A DNA stretch of 12,662 nucleotides from CAZVXI01 sp964631295 (GTDB taxonomy: Bacteria; Planctomycetota; Phycisphaerae; Phycisphaerales; SM1A02): positions 1 to 12,662 of the forward strand of contig CAZVXI010000086.1 in the NCBI GenBank assembly GCA_964631295.1. The letters are read 5' to 3'. The position numbers and the translations under genes were made by a program. This document shows, in pieces, positions 1 to 5,769 of the stretch. Position 1 is the stretch's first letter. Every line of letters starts with the position of its first letter. A model generated the notes under the pieces. The model did no database searches. It worked only from the letters and a program-made list of their open reading frames with translations, and had not been told where the DNA came from.

Positions 1-2
1 GA

Positions 3-677
3 CTAATCCACCAATCGATTCTCGAACGTTTCGACCAGGAGATTGCCCGGATGTTCGGTGAGGGTCTTGCCCGGGTTGAGCTGAAGCCACCCCCAACCGA
101 GGCCGCTGGTGATGATGCCAAGCCCGCGGCGAATCGCCTGCTGGAGTTCTGCGCGCTCCTGTTCACTGGTCTTTCGATGTCCGTCGAAGAACATCACGTC
201 GACGTTGCCGAGTGCATCGCGCCAGTTCCCGCCGCGAACGTTCTCGAACGGTGTCGTGCCGAGGCCGAGCGCGTCGATCACACGCTCCGGCGCGTTGAAG
301 ATGCGCAATGGCTCCCGCGAGCGCCGGCGATCAAGCTGGCCACACCATCGGACCGCGTTCATGAGCAGTTGCGTGGTGTCGCCATCGGCGTTGCCGAGAA
401 AACCTCCGTGGCCGAACGCAACGAGTCGGCCGCGACCGGCCTCGGCAGCAGCAACGACTGCCTGGTGGTCGTTCGCGGTGACGACGGGGAACGCATCGTC
501 GCCGAAGACGCACAATGGTCCGGGAATCCCGCCGGAGTTGATGTGCTGCACGCCTTCGAGAAGAAACTGCAGGTCGTCGTCACGATCAACCTGGGCGGCG
601 TTGCTTGTGTGGGTTTGGGCGAGCAACCCAGCGACGAGCATGCATGTGATGAGGCTTCCTGATCGGAACGCGGGCAT
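3..677 (-). CDS. exported M60/TCAF-N-like domain protein, possibly truncated
   Basis: A 224-residue protein with a signal peptide (hydrophobic residues about 8-20, likely cleavage near A27-A28). The mature part resembles the region that precedes the catalytic domain in planctomycete M60-type peptidases and in TCAF proteins: GIPGPLCVFGDDAFPVV near residues 50-66, GRLVAFGHGGFLGN near 83-96, LLMNAVRWCG just after, and a GIITSGLGWGWLQLNPG segment near 188-204. That domain looks like a degenerate amidotransferase-type fold. No HEXXH zinc motif is present, so as read this is not a peptidase. The start is supported by GGAGAAG upstream. The stop lies at 3-5, at the point where relatives usually run on into more sequence, so a truncation, frameshift or stand-alone domain are all possible. 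Family assignment is from remembered motifs and is moderately sure; the substrate is unknown. Confidence 0.7.
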   Translation of the reverse strand: MPAFRSGSLITCMLVAGLLAQTHTSNAAQVDRDDDLQFLLEGVQHINSGGIPGPLCVFGDDAFPVVTANDHQAVVAAAEAGRGRLVAFGHGGFLGNADGDTTQLLMNAVRWCGQLDRRRSREPLRIFNAPERVIDALGLGTTPFENVRGGNWRDALGNVDVMFFDGHRKTSEQERAELQQAIRRGLGIITSGLGWGWLQLNPGKTLTEHPGNLLVETFENRLVD

Positions 678-681
678 TTTT

Positions 682-688
682 CTTCTCC
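682..688 (-). promoter_or_regulatory. Shine-Dalgarno site of the M60/TCAF-N-like gene
   Basis: On the minus strand this reads GGAGAAG, with GGAG 7 nt before the ATG at 677. It fixes the start just ahead of the signal peptide. The 91-nt spacer 678-768 is shared with the divergent serA and must hold both promoters. A weak plus-strand pair (TTGGGC at 710-715, TAGAAA at 735-740, 19-nt spacing) is visible but not convincing. Confidence 0.7.
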
Positions 689-768
689 AGAACTACGGCA
701 AGTGCGGCTTTGGGCAAGAATATGCCGATCTTCGTAGAAAGTTGCGCAGCATCGGCTATGGATGCTTC

Positions 769-2085
769 ATGACTTTGAGTTCTCCTCCAATGGCAGAAAC
801 CAGACTTGGCAGTGTGCTGGCCCGAACATCATTCCCGCGAGACCAGATCCGCGTCGTTCTCCTGGAAGGTGTGCATGCAGCAGCATCTGAGTTGTTCACG
901 CGCGAGCAGTTCGATGTTGAACGTCTCAGCGGATCGATGGATGAAGATTCGCTGATGGCCGCGATCAGCGATGCGCATCTGCTGGGGATACGTTCCAAGA
1001 CGCAGTTGACCGGTCCGTGCGTGGAGGCTGCAAGCCGGCTGCTCGCCGTGGGATGCTTTTGCATCGGCACGAATCAGGTGGCTCTGGATGTTGCACGCTC
1101 CAGCGGGATTCCTGTCTACAACTCGCCTTTCTCGAACACGCGCAGTGTCGCAGAACTGACAATCTCCGAGATCGTTGCGCTGCATCGGCGGCTGGTTGAT
1201 CGCTCGATGCAGATGCACCACGGGTCATGGCAGAAAAGCGCGAGCGGATCGCATGAGATTCGAGGACGCACGCTCGGCATCATCGGCTACGGACGCATCG
1301 GCTCGCAGGTCTCTGTGCTCGCCGAAGCCATGGGCATGCGCGTGATCTTCCACGATATCCAGCCTGTTCTTGCCCTTGGAAACGCAACGCCGGCAGACTC
1401 ACTCAACGATCTGCTCCAGCGCAGCGACGTTGTTACGCTGCACGTGCCCGCGACTGAACAGACGAATCGGATGATGGGCAAATCGCAACTTGCGATGATG
1501 CGGCCAGGCGCATTTCTGATCAACAACGCGCGTGGCAGTGTGGTCGATGTTGATGCCCTTGGCGAAGCGCTGCGTGAAGGTGCGATCGGCGGCGCAGCGA
1601 TCGACGTGTTCCCGGAAGAGCCACAGAGCAAGAAGGATTCGTTTGTGTCGCCTTTGTGTGGACTGCCAAATGTCATTCTCACACCGCATGTCGGGGGCAG
1701 CACGGAGGAGGCGCAGGAAGCCATTGCTGTTGATGTCGCCAACAAGCTGATCCGTTTTGTCAACAACGGGTCGACCACGGGCGCGGTGAATGTGCCGCAG
1801 GTTGATCTGCCCGAACAGGGAACGCACCTGATGCGTGACGATCAGGGAAATGAACGCAACGAGCGTGCGCATCGGATTCTCAACTTCCATGAGAACGTGC
1901 CGGGTGTCCTGAGCAACATGCATCGAATCATCAGCGATGCAGGCGGGAACATTTCGGGCGAGTATCTGCGTACGGATGGCGAGATCGGCTATGTGGTTGT
2001 TGATGTGGACCCGATCGAGACGGCCAGTATTGTCCGTATGCTGCGCGAGATGCCCGAGACGATTCGTACCCGCCTGCTGTGGTAA
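769..2085 (+). CDS. serA: D-3-phosphoglycerate dehydrogenase
   Basis: Oxidises 3-phosphoglycerate to 3-phosphohydroxypyruvate with NAD, the first step of phosphorylated serine synthesis in the cytosol. It is 438 residues long and follows E. coli SerA closely from end to end: QIRVVLLEGVH near 34-44, GCFCIGTNQVALD, SNTRSVAELTI, the NAD fold G173-Y-G175-R-I-G178 with an acidic D196 ending the next strand, and the catalytic set R255, E284 and H307, spaced exactly as R240/E269/H292 in E. coli. Residues from about 365 form a C-terminal ACT domain (ENVPGVLSNMHRIISDAGGN), which suggests serine feedback control as in the E. coli type. A second ATG at 790 is an equally plausible start; neither has a clear ribosome site. 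The open frame runs upstream to 109, but that part lies antisense to the neighbour and is not SerA-like. First gene of a three-gene operon. Confidence 0.96.
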   Translation: MTLSSPPMAETRLGSVLARTSFPRDQIRVVLLEGVHAAASELFTREQFDVERLSGSMDEDSLMAAISDAHLLGIRSKTQLTGPCVEAASRLLAVGCFCIGTNQVALDVARSSGIPVYNSPFSNTRSVAELTISEIVALHRRLVDRSMQMHHGSWQKSASGSHEIRGRTLGIIGYGRIGSQVSVLAEAMGMRVIFHDIQPVLALGNATPADSLNDLLQRSDVVTLHVPATEQTNRMMGKSQLAMMRPGAFLINNARGSVVDVDALGEALREGAIGGAAIDVFPEEPQSKKDSFVSPLCGLPNVILTPHVGGSTEEAQEAIAVDVANKLIRFVNNGSTTGAVNVPQVDLPEQGTHLMRDDQGNERNERAHRILNFHENVPGVLSNMHRIISDAGGNISGEYLRTDGEIGYVVVDVDPIETASIVRMLREMPETIRTRLLW

Positions 2086-2102
2086 TCCGCACGGCTGACT
2101 CT

Positions 2103-2106
2103 GGAG
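2103..2106 (+). promoter_or_regulatory. Shine-Dalgarno site deciding a GTG start
   Basis: GGAG lies 6 nt before the GTG at 2113, in the 27-nt gap after serA. It supports GTG as the start of the second dehydrogenase and translation from a shared serA transcript. Confidence 0.7.
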
Positions 2107-2112
2107 ATTGTT

Positions 2113-3105
2113 GTGCGCGTGTTTTTCTATGAAGCGTTCGAGGAAGAGCAAGCTGCGCTACGCCGACATCTCGATGCATCTGTCGACGCGCAGTTCACGT
2201 GGAAGACGATCCAGGAACATGGGGACACGTCGCCACCTGCCGATGTGATCAGCATGCGAACGCAGTCGGTGATCCCACACGCATGGGCTGGCGATCTGCG
2301 AGGCATTCTCTCGCGCAGCACCGGGTACGACCATTTGCAGCGATATCGGCAGGAGACCGGCGTTGATGTTCCGTGCGGCTATTTGCCGTTGTATTGCGCG
2401 CGGGCCGTTGCGGAGCAGGCGATGCTTCTCTGGACGGCGCTGCTGCGACGCCTGCCACGCCAGCGTGAGCAGTTTCGGGATTTCCATCGCGACGGTCTGA
2501 CCGGTGGCGAATGCGCCGGCCGGACACTGCTTGTCGTTGGTGTCGGAAACATCGGCTATCAGGTCGCACGCATTGGGCGCGGTCTGGATATGCACGTCCT
2601 CGGTGTCGACATCGAGCAAAAGCATGAAGATGTGAACTACGTTTCGATTGATGAAGGCCTGCGTCGTGCGGACGTTATCGTGTGCGCGATGAATCTCACG
2701 ACTGAGAACACTGGCTACTTCAACACACAGCGTCTTGCGCGTGCACGCCACGGAGCGATCTTAGTCAACATCTCGCGCGGAGAGTGTTCACCACCCGGCC
2801 CGTTGCGCGAGATGCTTGAGCAGGGGAGACTCGGCGGACTGGCACTTGATGTGTTTGATCACGAAAGTGCGCTTGCGGATGTATTGCGCAGCGGCGCATC
2901 GAGTGATGATCCGGTTGTGGCGGAACTACTTGCACTGGCCGAGCGTGATGATGTGATCTTCACGCCGCACAATGCATTTAATACGGCAGAAGCGGTCGAA
3001 CGAAAGAGCGAAGACAGCGCAGTGCAGTGTCGGCATTTTGCAGAATACGGCACATTCCACTGGCCCGTCCCTGAGGCTTCAGCAGCGCGGGCGAGCCATG
3101 CGTGA
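2113..3105 (+). CDS. D-isomer-specific 2-hydroxyacid dehydrogenase family protein
   Basis: A 330-residue NAD-dependent oxidoreductase that should interconvert a 2-oxoacid and a D-2-hydroxyacid; the substrate cannot be read from sequence. The Rossmann motif is G143-V-G145-N-I-G148, with D166 at the end of the next strand favouring NAD over NADP. The catalytic residues are present: R222 in NISRGE, E251 in DVFDHES, and H286 in TPHNAF. Two departures from the common pattern are visible. E251 is followed by Ser rather than the usual Pro, and the E-to-H spacing is 35 residues against 23 in SerA, an insertion around residues 252-275. The TPHNAFNTAEA ending resembles D-lactate dehydrogenase-like members. 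It begins 27 nt after serA with a good ribosome site on GTG and overlaps lhgO by 8 nt, so it is almost certainly co-transcribed. It is clearly not a second SerA: there is no ACT domain and the N-terminal domain differs. Confidence 0.9.
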   Translation: MRVFFYEAFEEEQAALRRHLDASVDAQFTWKTIQEHGDTSPPADVISMRTQSVIPHAWAGDLRGILSRSTGYDHLQRYRQETGVDVPCGYLPLYCARAVAEQAMLLWTALLRRLPRQREQFRDFHRDGLTGGECAGRTLLVVGVGNIGYQVARIGRGLDMHVLGVDIEQKHEDVNYVSIDEGLRRADVIVCAMNLTTENTGYFNTQRLARARHGAILVNISRGECSPPGPLREMLEQGRLGGLALDVFDHESALADVLRSGASSDDPVVAELLALAERDDVIFTPHNAFNTAEAVERKSEDSAVQCRHFAEYGTFHWPVPEASAARASHA

Positions 3106-4300
3106 ATGCGATATCGTCATTGTGGGCGGGGGAATCGTCGGTCTGGCGACGGCATATCAGCTCACGCGCCGGCATCCGGATGCGTCGATCATCGTGCTCG
3201 AAAAGGAGGCACGCGTCGGCCAGCACCAGACGGGTCACAACTCGGGTGTGCTGCACTCGGGAATCTACTACAAACCTGGTTCACTCAAAGCGACGAACTG
3301 CCGACATGGCAAGGAACTCATGCAGAACTTCTGCGATGAGCACGACATTCCGTATGACTTGTGCGGAAAGGTAATCGTTGCAGTTGATGACGAGCAGGTG
3401 CCACAACTCGAGAGCATTTATCAACGCGGGCAGCAGAACGGTGTCACATGCGAAATGATCGATGTCGATACGCTCCGCGACATCGAGCCGCATGTGCGAG
3501 GCGTCAAAGCGATTCATGTGCCGGAGACGGGCATTGTGGATTATGGCCGGGTGTGTGAAGTGCTCGCGAGTGTGATCAATGCGGGCAATGGCGCGGTGAT
3601 TTGTAGCGCGCGTGTTGACCAGATTCATGTGGAGGGCGATCGTGCCGCAGTACGAAGTGCGAATGGTGAAACATATCGCGCGAAGATGCTCGTGACGTGC
3701 GGCGGGCTTCATTCTGATCGGCTCGCGCGGCGGGGGGGCGGCACGCGCGAGGTGCGCATTGTGCCGTTCCGCGGCGAGTATTACGAACTCAACAGCGATG
3801 CAAAGCACCTGTGTCGCAACCTCATCTACCCGACACCTGATCCTGCCTTCCCCTTCCTCGGGGTGCACTTCACACGGATGATCGACGGTTCGGTAGAGTG
3901 CGGGCCCAACGCGGTACTCGCGCTGGCGCGCGAGGGGTACACGTGGCGCGATATCAAGCCGCGCGATCTCGCGGAGACACTCACGTACCCGGCATTCTGG
4001 AAGATCGCGATGAAGTATTGGCGGACGGGTGCGGGCGAAATCTGGCGATCCATCAGCAAAGCAGCGTTCGTGAAGGCGCTGCAACGCCTCGTTCCGGAGA
4101 TACGAGCTGAGCATCTGCACCGCGCGCCGGCAGGCGTTCGTGCGCAGGCGCTGGCAAGTGATGGCACACTGCTCGACGACTTTGCAATCGATGCGCGGCC
4201 TGGAGTTGTCAATGTCCTCAACGCGCCATCACCCGCAGCGACAGCCTCGCTCGCGATCGGCGAAACGATTGCTGATCATGTGGATGGGCAGCGGCAATGA
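3098..4300 (+). CDS. lhgO: L-2-hydroxyglutarate oxidase
   Basis: An FAD enzyme that oxidises L-2-hydroxyglutarate to 2-oxoglutarate, passing electrons to the quinone pool or oxygen; in E. coli it is membrane-associated. It has 400 residues, near the 422 of the E. coli protein. The dinucleotide-binding motif G10-G-G12-I-V-G15 is followed by E35 for FAD ribose. The family hallmark HNSGVLHSGIYYKPGSLKA spans residues 47-65, RIVPFRGEYYEL lies near 220-231, and the C-terminus carries GVRAQA, GTLLDDF and LNAPSPAATASLAIG. The ATG at 3098 sits inside the end of the preceding gene (shared bases 3098-3105), indicating coupled translation. No csiD or gabDTP genes flank it, unlike the E. coli glutarate operon, so a role tied to the two upstream dehydrogenases is more likely here. 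A run of seven G lies at 3732-3738, but the frame is intact on both sides. Confidence 0.94.
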   Translation: MRECDIVIVGGGIVGLATAYQLTRRHPDASIIVLEKEARVGQHQTGHNSGVLHSGIYYKPGSLKATNCRHGKELMQNFCDEHDIPYDLCGKVIVAVDDEQVPQLESIYQRGQQNGVTCEMIDVDTLRDIEPHVRGVKAIHVPETGIVDYGRVCEVLASVINAGNGAVICSARVDQIHVEGDRAAVRSANGETYRAKMLVTCGGLHSDRLARRGGGTREVRIVPFRGEYYELNSDAKHLCRNLIYPTPDPAFPFLGVHFTRMIDGSVECGPNAVLALAREGYTWRDIKPRDLAETLTYPAFWKIAMKYWRTGAGEIWRSISKAAFVKALQRLVPEIRAEHLHRAPAGVRAQALASDGTLLDDFAIDARPGVVNVLNAPSPAATASLAIGETIADHVDGQRQ

Positions 4301-4302
4301 TG

Positions 4303-4325
4303 TGATGCAGGGGCCTTTCGCATCA
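4303..4325. terminator. weak hairpin between convergent lhgO and metK
   Basis: TGATGC at 4303-4308 pairs with GCATCA at 4320-4325 around an 11-nt loop, in the 101-nt spacer between two converging genes. No T-run follows on either strand, so this is only a candidate bidirectional terminator. A second small inverted repeat (CGTCG TT CGACG) follows near 4328-4339. Confidence 0.25.
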
Positions 4326-4401
4326 GGCGTCGTTCGACGAGTTCTCGATGCGCAGACCCTCGACAGAGCGAACCCCGCGTTCATAGACTGTCGCAAGCGG
4401 G

Positions 4402-5604
4402 TCACACCGCGGCGGCGGTCATGAACTTCTCGGCTGCTGATCGGAGGATGGCCGCTTTGTCGGTCTTCTCCCAAGTGAAGGTACTTTCGCCGCCTTCGCC
4501 CGGTTCGCGGCCGAAGTGGCCATGCGCAGCGGTCGGGCCGTAGATTGGTCGCAGCAGGTCGAGCGACTCGATGATGCCTGTTGGCGTCAGATCGAAGTGC
4601 TCGCGGATGAGATCAGAGATCTGGTCTTCATCGATCTTCGCGGTGCCCTGGCAGTCGACATGGACTGAGGTCGGCTCCGAGACGCCGATCGCGTAGGAGA
4701 GTTGCACTTCGCACACATCTGCGAGATCCGCAGCGACGACATTCTTGGCGATGTACCGCGCCATGTACGTCGCGGAACGGTCGACCTTGGACGGGTCCTT
4801 GCCGGAGAACGCACCGCCGCCGTGTCGGCCGCGTCCGCCATATGTGTCAACGATGATCTTTCGTCCGGTCAGGCCGCAGTCGCCGTGCGGGCCGCCCAGT
4901 TCGAACTTGCCAGTCGGGTTGACATGAACGGTGATGTCATCGTGCCAGTCATCGCCGAGCACGGGCTTGATGATGTGCTCGATGACCTGCTTTTTGAGTT
5001 CCGGCTGGCGAGGTGTCCACGACGGGCCATGCTGCGTGGAGATGACGACGGTGTCGATGCGCTGCGGTTCGATACCAAGGTACTGGACAGTCACCTGGCT
5101 CTTTGCGTCCGGGCGCAGGTCGGGGATGATGCCCTTCTCGCGGACTTCCGCCTGACGCTTGACAAGCTTGTGGCTGAGATCGATGGGCAGCGGCATGAAT
5201 GAGGGGGTTTCCCGGCATGCGAAGCCGAACATCAGGCCTTGGTCGCCGGCACCCTGGGCCTGGCCGTCGGTGCGGTCGACCCCCTGGTTGATGTCGGGCG
5301 ATTGCTGATCGAGCGAGACAAGCACAGCGCAACTGTTGTAGTCGAAGCCCTTGTCGCCGTGGTCGTAGCCGATTTTCCTGATGGTCTCGCGGACGACTTC
5401 AGGAATCTCGACATACCCGTCGCAGGTGACTTCCCCGGCGATGACTGCCATGCCGGTGGTGACCATTGTCTCGCATGCGACGCGTGCCCGCGGGTCTTCG
5501 CGAAGCATTGCATCAAGGATCGCATCGGAAATCTGGTCAGCGACCTTATCCGGGTGGCCCATCGAGACGGATTCAGAGGTAAACAGGTACGAGCGTGCGG
5601 ACAT
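4402..5604 (-). CDS. metK: S-adenosylmethionine synthetase (methionine adenosyltransferase)
   Basis: Makes S-adenosylmethionine from methionine and ATP, releasing phosphate and pyrophosphate, in the cytosol as a tetramer in the known family. The protein has 400 residues, a little longer than the 384 of E. coli MetK. Motifs in order: FTSESVSMGHPDK at residues 8-20 with the ATP-binding H17 and the metal-binding D19; the GAGDQG loop at 118-123; and the glycine-rich GGGAFSGKD loop at 262-270, which holds the triphosphate. All expected catalytic residues seen are intact. The ATG at 5604 has AAAGGT at 5611-5616 upstream. The gene converges on lhgO and has its own promoter-like sequence and a structured leader (separate entries), so it is probably transcribed apart from the exported-protein gene upstream. 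Confidence 0.97.
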   Translation of the reverse strand: MSARSYLFTSESVSMGHPDKVADQISDAILDAMLREDPRARVACETMVTTGMAVIAGEVTCDGYVEIPEVVRETIRKIGYDHGDKGFDYNSCAVLVSLDQQSPDINQGVDRTDGQAQGAGDQGLMFGFACRETPSFMPLPIDLSHKLVKRQAEVREKGIIPDLRPDAKSQVTVQYLGIEPQRIDTVVISTQHGPSWTPRQPELKKQVIEHIIKPVLGDDWHDDITVHVNPTGKFELGGPHGDCGLTGRKIIVDTYGGRGRHGGGAFSGKDPSKVDRSATYMARYIAKNVVAADLADVCEVQLSYAIGVSEPTSVHVDCQGTAKIDEDQISDLIREHFDLTPTGIIESLDLLRPIYGPTAAHGHFGREPGEGGESTFTWEKTDKAAILRSAAEKFMTAAAV

Positions 5605-5630
5605 CGAGCGACCTTTGCATTTCGGGTTCG

Positions 5631-5656
5631 GCAGTCGGAGCGTGAACTCCGCCTGC
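5631..5656 (-). promoter_or_regulatory. stable hairpin in the metK leader, near the ribosome site
   Basis: On the minus strand GCAG (5656-5653) pairs with CTGC (5634-5631), and after one G-A mismatch CGGAG (5651-5647) pairs with CTCCG (5640-5636), around the loop TTCACG. This gives nine base pairs ending 26 nt before the metK ATG and 14 nt before its ribosome site. It fits none of the S-adenosylmethionine riboswitch consensus sequences I can recall. The pairing is seen directly; a regulatory role is inference. Confidence 0.45.
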
Positions 5657-5677
5657 TCTCAGGTGACGATTCATTCG

Positions 5678-5698
5678 TTCATCCGTAAAATGGATGAA
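5678..5698 (-). promoter_or_regulatory. 7-bp hairpin at the predicted 5' end of metK mRNA
   Basis: On the minus strand TTCATCC (5698-5692) pairs perfectly with GGATGAA (5684-5678) around the loop ATTTTAC. It begins where transcription from the predicted promoter would start (about 5697), so it would form the very 5' end of the metK mRNA. It may protect the message or be part of a larger fold. Confidence 0.4.
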
Positions 5699-5703
5699 GG
5701 ACT

Positions 5704-5732
5704 ATGATAGCCGCTTCACAGCAAATGGGCAA
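5704..5732 (-). promoter_or_regulatory. metK: predicted metK promoter
   Basis: On the minus strand there is TTGCCC (5732-5727), a 17-nt spacer, then TATCAT (5709-5704). Both boxes resemble the sigma-70 consensus and the spacing is ideal. Predicted transcription start is near 5697, giving a metK leader of about 95 nt. Confidence 0.5.
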
Positions 5733-5743
5733 TCGGGCATCAT

Positions 5744-5763
5744 TCCCGTCTGAGATGGCGGGA
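5744..5763 (-). terminator. small hairpin after the 705-residue protein gene
   Basis: On the minus strand TCCCG (5763-5759) pairs with CGGGA (5748-5744) around a 10-nt loop, starting 7 nt past the stop codon of the upstream gene. It has no T-run after it, so it is a weak terminator candidate that would separate this gene from metK. Confidence 0.25.
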
Positions 5764-5769
5764 GAGGAG

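Noticed and set aside
109..768. In-frame plus-strand extension upstream of serA, making a protein of 658 residues
   Set aside because: The added part is Arg/Ser-rich shadow sequence antisense to the exported M60/TCAF-N-like gene, which has a signal peptide and ribosome site; SerA homology begins only after 790.
1399..2151. 250-residue minus-strand open frame opposite serA
   Set aside because: It lies fully antisense to strongly conserved SerA codons, shows no recognisable domain and no ribosome site; typical by-product of the codon bias.
3281..4120. 279-residue minus-strand open frame opposite lhgO
   Set aside because: Antisense to conserved LhgO motifs, rich in His, Arg and Cys as expected for a shadow frame.
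5605..5703. Known S-adenosylmethionine riboswitch (SAM-I, II, III, IV, V, VI or SAM/SAH) before metK
   Set aside because: Hairpins are present, but none of the conserved core sequences of these classes that I can recall is visible; kept only as a finding about an unassigned structured leader.
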